Source: Chlorella sorokiniana
Lineage: Eukaryota > Chlorophyta > Trebouxiophyceae > Chlorellales > Chlorellaceae
Direction: 5' to 3'
NCBI GenBank assembly: GCA_025917655.1
Contig: CP084613.1
Location: 744,001 to 808,000, forward strand
DNA: 64,000 bases
Below, one piece after another: positions 41,052 through 51,620 of this stretch; the first letter of the stretch is position 1; the number at the start of each line of letters is the position of its first letter. The notes under the pieces are model-generated. The model was given only the letters and a program-made list of their open reading frames with translations, was not told the origin of the DNA and searched no databases. The position numbers and the translations under genes were made by a program.

Positions 41052-42729
41052 TTACGCGTACTCTGAAAACTGCACCTGGTGGTACACCGACTCCGACACA
41101 AACGGCACGTCCGCGTAGTAGCCCCTGGAGGAAAGTAGGGGAGGAAACAACGAGGTGAGTGTGAGCAGGGGCAGCCGGGGTGTCGGGCCTGGGGTGCCAG
41201 CTGGGCGGGGGCTCGCAAAGGAGAAGAAGCAAGGGGCTGGAGCCCCAGCCGGCATCCTCGGAAGGCAATGACACTGCGCCGGTGGAGTTCAGGCTGCTCA
41301 CGTCCGCTCAAAGCCGACTAGGCTGGCGCTTGGGCGTACAGGAGCGGCTGGCTGGTGAAGCGCTGGCGCCCAACGTAGCAATGGCAATACACAAACTTGC
41401 AACCAGCTGCCTCCCGGCCCATAGAGCTGGGGAATGCTGGCCAGCAGCCGGCACGGCCGGTGTCCCGCTCCCCTCCTTCCGTACCGCACCTGACTGTCCA
41501 GAAGACGCAGTACAGCACGGTGCCCATGCAGCACGTCCAGCCAAACATGTCAAAGTAGTTGCCCAGGAAGCTCCACTTGATCTCCGAGGGCAGGTAGGCA
41601 CGCAGGATGTGGAACAGCATCACCACAATGTCCAGCATGATGGCCTGCAAAAATGATAAAAATGGAAACACAGTTGAGAAAAGGAGGTCAAATGCGTGCA
41701 AATTGGGTGGCCGGGGCCACAAGGCGCCGCTTCCGCGGCACGAGGGCAGCCAACCCTCGCCAGAAGGAGGCACGAGGAAGCACTGCACAGCGAGGGCAGC
41801 GGCGGCGGCGCCGTGCCTGCATGCAGTTGAAGCGCACAAAGTGGTGCAGCTTGTTGTTCTTGACGATGGACAGGAACATGACGAAGAAGATGATGAGCGG
41901 TGCAAACTGGCTGCCAAAGTAGATGAGGGCCATCGGGCCTGCGGGAGGAAACACGGGGGAGCAGGCTGCTTGGACGAGGCGAACACACAGCGGCAGCCCA
42001 CGGCTCAGCAGCTGCCGAAAACCTGGTCGCGAGACCAAGACTGGCACCGGCAGACTGACGACACAGCGCGGGCGCTGGGCAGTGCGCGATGCAAGCAGGC
42101 AGCAGCGCAGGATTTCCCAGCAACAGCGGCGGCGGCGGGTGGGTGGCGGCCTCCGTTCTGCTCACCTGGCACAAAGTAGAGGAGCAGCAGGTTGCGGAAC
42201 TTGGAGTACATGATGCCGCCCAGGGAGATGGAGTCGATCCAGGGCACCAGATAGCAGAGCGCGGCGAAGCAGCGCCAGAAGAGCGACGGCGGCTCCTTGT
42301 TGGCGGCCTCCGGGTCTTCGCCGCTGTCGTCCAGCGCATCCGGGTCGCGCGCCCGTGCCGACACCGCAAGCTGCTGCCGCCGCTGCCGCTGCTGTTGCCG
42401 CCTGCCATTGCCGCCAAACAAGCTGCTGCTGCCTGTTGGGGTAAACAGCCGGCGACACTTGTTTGCACAAACAAAACCGTTTGAGTGGCGGCGGCGCTGG
42501 CGGCCAGCAAACGGCTGCTGTCACTTCCCTTCCCTGGCCCTCCATTGAGCTCTTCACCTGTGATATGGCCTACAGACGACATGCTAGGGGCCTGCGCGGC
42601 TCGGCAGGCGGGCCTGGCAGCCGACAGCAGCCGGACGGGTTGCTGGGGCAGGCCCGCCGCTGCCGCTGGTGTGCTGCGCACTGCCATCGGCCGCTGCAAG
42701 CACGACCGGGCCGCTGCTGCCGGGTTCAT
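41052..42729 (-). CDS. TIC20-like chloroplast inner-envelope translocon protein
   Basis: Five exons (42558-42729, 42166-42432, 41817-41938, 41490-41644, 41052-41124) total 789 bases and close in frame for 262 residues. Intron 3 needs a GC donor (CAG|GC at 41817|41816). The first 60 residues are rich in Ala, Arg and Ser and lack acidic residues until the end, as in a transit peptide. Four hydrophobic helices follow: CFAALCYLVPWIDSISLG, ALIYFGSQFAPLIIFFVMFL, the FVRFNCMQAIMLDIVVML segment holding the family's RFN-x-MQA motif, and FGWTCCMGTVLYCVFW. The C-terminus (PFVSESVYHQV) matches the conserved end of Tic20/Ycf60 proteins. TIC20 forms the protein channel core of plastid import. It diverges from the MT-A70 gene with 223 bases between starts. 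Confidence 0.88.
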
Positions 42730-42952
42730 GGTGCCGCAATTCTAGCTGCCGCTGCCTCTGTCCGATGGCCACGGATGCGCCTGTGAATAAATCTACCAGC
42801 GAACAGGGCGCAATCGACACACACCGAACAAACAATGCATCTCGCTGGCGACCAGTCCATCTCTGGCAGCCTGGGACAAGACCGACAAGAGCACCGTCGG
42901 AAGGGGTCCCCGACAACAGAAGCTGTTTCGATTGCTTTGTGCGATCACGCCG

Positions 42953-45233
42953 ATGGTGCTTGAACTGCCCCAGTTGCCCGCGGTGCAGCAGCTGCTGGCC
43001 GCCGAGGCCAGCGCCCTGCGACAGGCTTGGGAGGCCTCTGACGCCGATGCGCTGGAGGCTGAGATTGAGAAATACAAAGCAGCTCTTTCGGATGTTTATC
43101 AAGAGCTGAAACGGCTAGGTGAGTTGTCCAGTTCAAGTGCCGCAGGTGCAAGTGATCGAGGGCGTTGTTCGGGCTGCACCACAGGGTGCTTGATTCCAGA
43201 TAGCCAGTGTGGGTGTTCAACTTGGCCCATACCCTGCTCGAGCTCGCCAGGCCGGGCCTCCTCCGCCGCCAGCCTGGCGTGCGCTTCTCCCCTCCAGCAG
43301 CGCCCTCCTGTCAATCCTCAACATGCTGCTTGCTTGGTTGGCCCCGCCTGCCCGCAGGGGTGAATGCTGGAGATGATGAGGTTGCTGAGGCGGGCGATGT
43401 TGAGGGGCAGGAGGGTATCGAGGGCGTGGACTGGCGGTATGGCTCGGTCGAAGAGCTGGACCCGTCAGAGTGGCAGGTGCAGGGCTTGCTGCTTCCTCAT
43501 GTTGTTCTGTCGCCCAAGCAGTGCCCCTGTAGCGGCTGCAGGCCATTGTGCTGTGTCAGCCACTTGTCACTGACTCCTCCCACAGCCTGCTCAGGAGCTG
43601 CCACGTTGTTCAAGCATCGTTTCCCTCGCCTTCCTTGTTGCGTTGGCTGGTCCTGTGTGCACCAATGCTCCCAGATCTGCTCTACCCAGTACGTTATAGC
43701 ATGCTCACCCAAACAGACATGAACACTGCCCTCGCGTTGCACGTGCAGGTCCCGCCACACTGCGTACCCATCCATGCCAACGTGACCACGTACGACTGGC
43801 GGCCCCTGATCGCCGCCACCCAGTTTGATGTGATCATGATGGATCCCCCTGGCAGCTGGCCACCGCCAACCCCACCCGCGGCGTTGCGCTGGGCTACAGC
43901 CAGGTTGGCGGTGGCCCGAGGTCGCCGCCGCTGCTGCGCAAGCCCCTGCCGCTGTTGTCGCTGCGCCAACCCTCGTTGTTCCAAGGCAGCTTGCAGCTGT
44001 GCTGGGGTGTGGCAGCGTGCTTTGGCTGCGCTCCATGTGCCCTGCGCTGAGCAGGGGTCTCCCTCGGGGCGCTTCACTGGACGCTGCCCCCCCCATCTCC
44101 CGCCACTGCCGTGCAGCTGACGGACCAGCACATTGCGGCGCTGCCCATCCCGCGGCTGCAGCGCAACGGCCTGCTGTTTGTGTGGGTCATCAACGCCAAG
44201 TTCCAGTTTTGCCTCGACCTCTTCGACCAGTGGGGCTACGAGTGAGTGCCGGCCTTGTTTCATTTCTTTATTGGGAATGTGTGTGTTTGGGGGGTGGGTG
44301 GGGGCGGCGGGGGCGGGCCGGGGGCGAGCATGGGGTTCCTGCCAGCTGGCTGAGCCACAAGATCCATGCAGCGTTCATTTGGAGGCTGCAAGGTTGATGG
44401 AGCGAGCGCAGGCAAAGCCGTCAAGCTCCCTTTGGCCTGATGGGCCTCCTCCGGCACCTGGGCTCGAGCGCCCACCCGGCTCAACCGTCTTGCCCGCCTC
44501 CCCTCCAGGCTGGTGGACGAGATTGTGTGGGTGAAGATGACGGTCAACCGGCGGCTGGCCAAGTCGCACGGCTTCTACCTGCAGCACGCCAAGGAGGTGT
44601 GCCTGGTGGCGCGCAAGGGCGAAGACCCGCCGGGCATGCGAGGCGGCGTGGGCAGCGACGTCATATACAGGTGCGGCTCTAACCCACCCCAGCTGAGGCC
44701 TGCATGGTGACGGGTGTGGCCTAGCCTTTTATGCTGCCTGCGTGAACGCCGGAGGGCGCAAGCGGATGTGATTACGGATGGGAACACTGCACGCATGCAA
44801 GAGAAGCACCGCGTACCATGACTAGCCGTTATGCTTGATTTGCAGCGAGCGGCGGGGGCAGAGCCAGAAGCCGGAGGAGATCTACCAGCTCATAGAGCAG
44901 CTGGTGCCCAACGGTGAGCTGGCTCGCCCGCGTGCGTGGGCATGCCACACACACACATGCACCGGGCCCCCTATTCACCTCACAGCACAGCTGCTGTGCT
45001 TGTCAGCATCCCGAATCACTTGCCTCTCCCCTGCCCTGCACCCCTGGGCAGGCAAGTACCTTGAGATCTTTGGGCGCAAGAACAACCTGCGCGACCACTG
45101 GGTCACCATTGGCAACGAGGTGACTGGGCAGGGACCGCCCAAGGAGGACCAGGCGGCAATCCAGGGGGCCTCCGCATCCCCAACGCTGTGTATGGCCGTG
45201 CAGGGTGACGAGCGGGGGTGCACCCACCTGTAA
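42953..45233 (+). CDS. MT-A70 family adenine methyltransferase, AMT1/MTA1-like
   Basis: Exons 42953-43118, 43358-43476, 43749-43903, 44117-44241, 44509-44670, 44846-44913 and 45052-45233, about 325 residues. The N-terminal 55 residues form an acidic helix, perhaps coiled coil. The methyltransferase domain shows FDVIMMDPPW (catalytic DPPW), LPIPRLQRNGLLFVWVIN, WGYELVDEIVWVKMTVNRR, GFYLQHAKEVCLVARKG and KYLEIFGRKNNLRDHWVTIGN. DPPW rules out METTL14. The NRR-x-AK-x-HG-x-YLQH-x-KE block resembles, from memory, the ciliate/algal AMT1 (MTA1) group that methylates DNA adenines rather than METTL3, which has a TGRTGHWLNH-type block; the zinc fingers of METTL3 are also absent. One C is missing in the CCCCC run 43845-43849, inside the DPPW codons; restoring it closes the whole frame. 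Target DNA versus RNA is inference. Confidence 0.85.
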
Positions 45234-45557
45234 ACTAGTCTGGCAGGGCCAGGGGCATGGAACTGCTAGGGCCAAGGTGGCGACACAGCGGAGCCTGTCA
45301 CCGCTGGAGGTTCGGTTGTCTGTAAATTCCGATGTGGAGGGCCTGATGCTGCTCTCACGCTCAGCTGAACTGCTTTGAGAATTGATGGGTTTGCGGTTCA
45401 CCCTCCTCAGGTGCGAGGACGGCGAACGGGGTTTCCCGGGAGCCAAGTTTGCGTTTCCACGCCCCCAAGACAATTCATAGACGTTCATGTGCTATGCAGG
45501 AACGCACCACTGCGCCTTGTTTGCGGAAGGCCAGTCAGGGTGGAGCAAGCAGCGACG
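45234..45557 (+). other. gap between MT-A70 and 2H phosphoesterase genes
   Basis: It contains TGTAA at 45321-45325, about 90 bases after the MT-A70 stop, a plausible green-algal polyadenylation signal (the Chlamydomonas type). The remainder probably holds the promoter and 5' UTR of the following gene. Confidence 0.5.
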
Positions 45558-47046
45558 ATGGCGGCGGCTCTACCGCGAGCCAACCTGTGCCCACCGCTGG
45601 CCGTTCGAGCAGGAGTGGACGCTTACGCAGAGGATGCTGCTGGGAGGGAACAGAAATTGCAGCGTCAGGGGCAGAGGAAGGCGAAGCGCCCACCGCCGCC
45701 CCGCCCAAACCACTTCCTTGCCCTCCAGGTACCGCCGCCTGTGTTGGTCGCTTGCAGGAAGGACCCCTGCCAGGATGGCAGGCCAACCTCTCTGCTGAAA
45801 GTTTTTTTTCCGTCCAAGCCGCACACAGGTGTCACAGCACCCGGAAGCGGTGGCCGCCATCGAGACCGTGCAGGCCAGCCTGGCGGCCCACTCGCCGCAG
45901 CTGCAGGGGGCGTGGGTGGAGGCGGCCAGCGCGCACCTCACGCTGGGCGTGCTGGCCCTCAGCAGCGACGAGGACCGGCAGGCGGCGGCGGAGGCGCTGG
46001 CGGCGCTGGCGCAGCCGCTGGCAGATCAGGGGCTGCTGTCCCCGGTGGAGGTCCACCTGGAGGGGCTCAGCCACTTTAGGAACCAGGTGGGGGGCTGCAC
46101 GGCAAACCCGGCCACGGACGCAGATGGCTGGCTTCATGGGCGACGCCTACCTGAAAGATGCTGCTGCAATTTCTCAAGCTGAGCTTCATCATGTTGCCCC
46201 TCATTTTCGTGGAAACCGGTTCTGCGGTTGGCAACCTGCGCAGGTTCTGTTCCTGGACCTGCGGAAAGACGGCGGCCTGGACCGCCTGCTGCAGCTGGCT
46301 GCCGCCACCCGCTCGCACTTTGCGGGCCGCGGGCTGCTGCAGCAGGCCCAGCAGGCCTTCGTGCCCCACATCACCGTCGCCAAGACCAGCAAGCTGCAGG
46401 GCTGGGCGGGCAAGCGGGGCGGACGGGGCGGTGGGCGGGATTGGAGGCAAGAGCGCCGTGCAAAGCAACAACGACTGGATCGCCAGCAAGCGCCTGAGGA
46501 AGCGGCTCTGGAAGCAGGCCGTTCAGATGAGCAGGTGGCAGCAGAGGCAGCAGATGGAAACCCAGCAGAGGTGGCAGCGATAGAAGAGGCCACCGAGGCT
46601 GCGATTTCGACAGCCGCAGAGGGGCTCTCGCCACTGAGGGCAGCAGCGCCTCAGCCGGTGCCTGCCGCCGCTGCATACAGCAGCATTGGCGGCGGCGGAA
46701 GCAGCGGCAGCGCTGCTGCCCAGCCGCAGGCACACGACCGCCCAGCAGTCCCGAGTGAGCATGAGCGGCAGCAGCAGTCCAATTGGCGGCTGATCCCGGC
46801 AGAGGCCTGGGCGCCGCACATTGCGATTGTGGGGGTAGAGCGGTGCTGGCAGAGATACAGCTGTGCGCGATGCAAGGCAGAAAGGGCGGGCAGTACTATC
46901 CAGTACTGTGCAGCCTGCCGCTGGGCGGGGCCTCCTCAGACGGCGGCGCCAGCTGCGCGGCTGAGCAGCCAGCGAGATCTACCGAGGCGCAGCCAGCGGG
47001 CGCGCACGCCGACACCTCGACTGCGTTGCCTTCAAGCAGCCTTTGA
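45558..47046 (+). CDS. 2H phosphoesterase, AKAP7/ASCC1-like
   Basis: Three exons (45558-45728, 45829-46086, 46244-47046), about 410 residues. A basic stretch (QRQGQRKAKRPPPPRP) leads to NHFLALQ, the usual entry strand of the AKAP7 central domain. The two catalytic His-x-Thr motifs of the 2H superfamily are present: SAHLTLGVLAL and FVPHITVAKTSK, with LEGLSHFRNQV and VLFLDLRKD between them. Members cleave 2',5'- or 2',3'-phosphodiester bonds in RNA ends or oligoadenylates; the substrate here is unknown. An Ala/Glu/Gln-rich insert of about 130 residues separates the second motif from a C-terminal strand set (APHIAIVGVE, then LAEIQLCAMQG). One base is missing near 46831-46845 in a G-rich stretch; with it the frame closes at 47046. 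Without it the open frame would run to 47101. Confidence 0.75.
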
Positions 47047-47119
47047 TCGAACAGAGTGCGACGTGTCGCCACTGATGGTTTACAGCGAGCATCTGGGTTG
47101 AGTTGGTGCGCGGGTACCG

Positions 47120-49494
47120 TCAGGTCCAGATGGCACGCAGGCTGGAGAGCAGCTGGTCCCGCTTCTCGACGAGCTGCAGGGATTCCGGAGAGCCGTCGCC
47201 CGGGCCCCCGCCCGGCCAGCCTCTGGTCCAGCTGGGGGCAGCTGGTATGCTTCAAGTGCTGCCAGCAGGTCGCCGCGGAGTTCAGGGGGAAGCGCCGGGC
47301 TGCGGCGCCGCTGGCCGAGGTGGGGTCGGCGAGCGGCCAGAGCCAGGGCAGCAGGCGCTTCAGGGCGATCCCCTCCCTCAGCAGGCTGGTGACGGCCGCC
47401 AGCAGGCGGTGCGCCGTGGATCGCTCCAGCAGCTCCCACGCCGGCCCGCTCTTAGCCATGGCCCTCAGCAGCTGCAGCTGCACCTGCTGGTCGTTGGTGC
47501 AGCTGCCGCTGCTGCCCAGCAGCCTGGCGTAGCCAACATTCCAATCGCGACATTTTTTGGAAGAGGCCTGCTGGGGACCAGCAGCGAAACGAGCCTGTGC
47601 CGCCGTTTGGTGTGCACCCTCCCGGCAGCTGCAGCGCCAGCGGTTGGGAGCGCTGCTTGCTGGGGCGGCGAGCTGTGCTGCTGAGGCAGCAAGGCCAACT
47701 GATCAGGGTGCAGCTGCTCTTCCAGCGCTTGGTAGCATCGATGAAGCGAGGACAAGCGCTTGGGCTGGCAACCTGCAGGCGATTCCAGGCTGGGCTCTGC
47801 TCCGTCGGCCGTTTGCGGGCCAGCTGGCGCCAACCCCTTCCCGCCACTGCTAGGCAACAGAACAGCCACGCGTGCGTTAATGCACTCCAGCTGCTGCTGC
47901 AGTTGGTGCAGTGCTGCCTCGGTCGAGCTGCGGAAGGCAGCCAGGCCAGCCTCAAGGGAGGCCTGCTGTGCTTGGATCGCTGCCAGCTGCGAGGCAAGCT
48001 GCTGGAAAGTCAGAGGCTGCTCTGCCTCCTTCATGACAGCCGGAGCGGAAGTTGCTTGGGATGGCGGCAGCGTGCCAGGCTGCATGGCTGGTGCTGGTGG
48101 CGCAGCAGTGTTGTAAGGTTGTGGGGGCAGGCTGCCGCTTGTGCCTGCATCCTGCGATTGGGAACAGCAAACGGATGCCGTGTCCGGGACGTCGGCGCCA
48201 GCCGAAGCAGCACCGTGAAGCGCCGGTAAGAGAACCTGCGCAGCTGGTGGGCTTTCTGGGCACGCTGCCTTTTGCAGGACAGCTAGCTTGCTGCTCTGGG
48301 GGCCCGCTTGGACCTGCCAGTCTCTCGGGCCAGCAGGCTGCTGCATGCTGCCGGCCACTGCTCCACGCATCCGTTGCCGGCCAGGAACTCCAGCACGCCT
48401 TGCACGAGAGGCAGCGCGCAGGTGGCAGCCTCACGCACGGGCTTGCTGACGTCCTGCCTGGCAGCCTTCAGCGCCGACGCAGCGCCCTCCCAACCAGAAG
48501 CGAGGCAGGGTCCCACCGCGACTGCCAGGGCCTGCTTGGCGGGGATAATGGTGGCTCAACAACAAGCGCAGCCTCCGCGTTGGCTCGGACCAAGTGCACC
48601 AACGCATGGCTGCCGCTTGCCTTGAGCGTGAGGGCGGCCGAGGCACGCAGCTGGAAGTCCTTGCCCCTGCTGGCCAGCGCGCCCAGCAGCCCGCTGCCCT
48701 CCCCCGCACTGCCCAGCAGCTGTGGCATCAGGCCCAGCAGCGGCTGCCATGAGGAGACCACGAGGCCGTGCAGGCGGCCTTCGTCGTCAATCCTGGCAAA
48801 CGCCTGGCACAGCTCCGCCCTGCCCAGGCACAGGGGGCTGTCCAGCGCATGCAGCAGCTGCAGCAGCAGGCTTGGCTCCAGGGGCCCGAGGGAGTCGGCT
48901 GCCTGGGCCAGCGCTGCGCCGGCGGCAGCCTGCACTGCTGCCCCTGGCTCCCCGACCGCATCCAGCAGGCAGGCCAGCAGCGGGTTGCCTGCGTTGCCTG
49001 CGGAGCAGCCCACCGCTGCCAGCTGTGCAGCGACCACGCCGAAACACTCGCCGGCCGCAGCACGCACAGCGCTGTCAGCATCGCGAAGGGCACGAGAGAG
49101 CAGGCCCAGCAGCTTGCCCAGCAGCGGCGGAGCCAGCATGGCCTGCCACTGCAGGCACGCGGTGGGCGTGGTGCACAGCGCCGCCAGCCGCAGGCAGTGC
49201 ACCCTGGAGAACTGGCTGCTCTTGGCTGTCTGACTTCCAGCGGCATGCAGCAGGGTCGACAGGACTGCGGGCTCCATTTCCTGCGGAGAGTTGCCAGGTG
49301 GCTCTGCTCAAACGTGCTGGCAGCTGAAGGCAAGGAAGGGTCGCGCACGGCAATCCGGTCGCCCTCCTCGCCTTGATCAGGAGCTTCAACTCGGCAAACG
49401 CTCCATCCTGCGTGTCCTTGCACTCCAGCCGTTCCAGGGCACTGAACAACCTGTCTTGCCGCGCATACTGCTGAGCCCTTGCACCCGCCGGCAT
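47120..49494 (-). CDS. TORTIFOLIA1/SPIRAL2-like HEAT-repeat microtubule-associated protein
   Basis: Exon 1 (49372-49494) encodes an N-terminal helix with LERLECKDTQDGAFAELKLL and joins through a GC-donor intron to an exon starting at 49280 (EMEPAVLSTLL). HEAT repeats follow: LSRALRDADSAVRAAAGECF, LLDAVGEPGAAVQAAAGAAL and DFQLRASAALTLKA, then AARQDVSKPVREAATCALP, in the order of the plant TOG-like N-terminal domain. A middle coiled coil (FQQLASQLAAIQAQQASLEA) and a C-terminal block (MAKSGPAWELLERSTAHRLL, KRLLPWLWPLADP) match the conserved ends of TORTIFOLIA1. Land-plant members bind cortical microtubules and track their ends. Several exon joins and at least one frame break near 47.2-47.3 kb are unresolved; I read the end as QLLSSLRAIWT and a stop at 47120, 73 bases from the convergent neighbour. 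Confidence 0.72.
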
Positions 49495-50086
49495 TGCCGC
49501 ACCGTTGCCCTGTGCGGTGGGAGGGGTGTGGTGGCTTACGTGCGAGGCAAGCTGCTACATCGACAGTTTCTCCTGGTCTGCGTGTGTATGAGCTCGTTGA
49601 ACGGCAGTCTGCATCGGCAGCTAGAAATGTTCAATAGGGCAATGCTTTCGAGACGTTATCGTACTCTTTTGCCTTACAATAATGTCAGATGCGATGTGTC
49701 TAGCCTTCCAAGGCAGGAAACAGGGGTCAAAGGAGAAAGCAGGACGGTCGCCGGTACATTGCTTCCCAGGAAAGCACCGGGGACCCAAGTATCTCCCTGC
49801 AGCCATTCTCGAAGGTGTTTGTCAATTGAAACCAGGTATCAGGCCAAGACGCTCGCCGCAACCTGGTCAACACGCTCTTACGGAGATGGAGGTGAGGCCA
49901 CCAACCAGCCCGAACTTACACTTTCGAGACACGCAGCAAAAACTTGCATTCCACTACTGCTGAACTGGATGCTCCGCTCCCACCTTGGCGGCCACGCTGC
50001 AGAGCGCCAGGAGCTGCCGCTCAGCGGTCTTGCAGCCTTCCCACGCCGTGCACTTGCAGCAGACAGCCCAAGATGCGCTGAAAAAC
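49495..50086. other. divergent intergenic stretch (TORTIFOLIA1-like / TEX9-like)
   Basis: This is 590 bases with no supported gene. GC is lower from about 49560 to 49760. Both promoters must lie here; no TATA box at a convincing distance was seen. Confidence 0.45.
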
Positions 50087-51386
50087 ATGATGAATGCCGC
50101 AAGCTTGGGTCATGACGACAGTTGGGACGTGTGCCCTTCACCAGGCGCCGCATCGGCGCCCAGCTCGGGCGATGCCAAACTGCCGACGGGCAGCCATCTT
50201 GCAGCACATCCACCTCTGACCCAGCAGTCCTTGCTGGCCAGTTGCCGCCGGACGAGGATGAGGTGCACGAGAGGGACCTGCCGCCACAGGCAGCGGAGCG
50301 GCTGCACAAGGCACGGCTGAGGGCGGTTCGAGCCGAGCTGGCGGGGCTGCAGGAGGCGAGCCAGGCCCGGGAGGCCAAGCTCAGCAGCCTGGAGAAGGAG
50401 GTGCAGCAGCTCAGGTGAGGGAGGGAAAACATCACACCAGCAGGTCCAAGCCTGTCAGCATCACCCACAACCGCCGAGTCGACGCCCCTTTGTCCATGCC
50501 CCTGTGCAGGCAGGAGAAGGCCGTCATGCAGAGGCAGCAAAAGGCGCTCGAGGCGGCAGCACAGCGCAGCGCGTGGGCGGCGGAGGATGCGCAAGCGCGG
50601 CTGGCGGAGCGGGAAGATGCGCTGAAGCTGGTGGGGCTGGAGCGGCGGGCGTCGCAGCAGGAGAGGTGCGGGCAGCACACCAACGTCAAGCCAAGTGAAG
50701 CTTGCACATCTGGATCTGCAGAGATGCAGCAGAGCAAGTGACGCAGGCACCGTGTGCATGCCCCTGCAGGCGCCAATCTGAAACAGAGATGAAGGCTCGG
50801 GAGGCCAAGCTGGCTGTGGCCCTGGAAGAGGCCCAGCGCCTGCGCAGGTGCGGCGGGGCTCCCTCGGCTGCATGCTTGGAAACAACCGTTTCCTGGCTGA
50901 TGTGTCTTGGCTGGCGAGGGTCTCACCTTCTTTTCCAGCCAACCCATCTTTGACCTGCACGACCTTGCTGCCCTGCCACCAGGCTGCTCGAAGATGCCAA
51001 GGCGGCCTCGTCGACACGCGCGACGGTGAGCCGCGAGGAGCATGCCCGAGTGCTGGCCGAGAACCGCCAGCTGACAGCACAGGTGGGCGGCCAACTCAAC
51101 CATGTTCTAGCGCTGCTGACTGCGCTGAGGCTCGATCGTGCCTGCTGGCAATGGCTGTTAGGGCCACGCAATGCGCCCAACAACCACCAACCAGCTGCCT
51201 TGCTCATGGGCCTCCATGCACCAGAAGCAAGAGCTGGCGACGGCGTTCCGCAAGGCGGGCCGCCTCATCGACGTGCTGCGCCGCCAGAAGGTGCACCTGG
51301 AGGCGGCGGCGCTGCTGCGCGTGACCAGCCGGGAGCTGGCCGAGGCGCTGGGGCAGGGGCAGGCGGCGGCTGCCACCAACGGGTGA
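50087..51386 (+). CDS. TEX9-like coiled-coil protein
   Basis: Exons 50087-50414, 50510-50665, 50770-50847, 50983-51082 and 51225-51386, about 274 residues. From residue 60 on it is almost one continuous coiled coil (LRAVRAELAGLQEASQARE, LEKEVQQLRQEKAVMQRQQK). The C-terminus AFRKAGRLIDVLRRQKVHLE followed by AAALLRVTSREL matches the diagnostic end of TEX9 proteins (LIDVLKRQK-H-EAA type). TEX9 is mostly found in organisms that build cilia or flagella and is linked to ciliary or centriolar structures (family knowledge, moderate certainty). In a coccoid alga it may reflect a cryptic flagellar or centriolar gene set. One base must be restored in the N-terminal exon, around 50210-50225, for the sum to close. 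The start at 50087 is the first in-frame Met after the AT-richer stretch. Confidence 0.75.
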
Positions 51387-51620
51387 CCTGCTGGGCGGCA
51401 ATGGTGGCCGCCTGGGTGCAGGTGGCTGTCTGCAGCAGACTGGCCAGCGCATTGCCAGGTGGTTGTAGAGCAAATTGCCTTCAAAGCGTAGACAGTGGGA
51501 AATAAATGTCAGTACCGTCAATGAAATGAGAAAGTAAGGAAAAAAATGTCGTACAGCAAGGAGCGTGAGCGGGGACAGGGGAGCAGGCTGCACTGGCAGC
51601 GGAAATGCCAGGGCTTGCCG

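Noticed and set aside
42669-42952. An upstream N-terminal exon for the MT-A70 gene
   Set aside because: An open frame with Met exists, but its translation resembles no family member and it overlaps the transit-peptide exon and promoter of the divergent TIC20-like gene.
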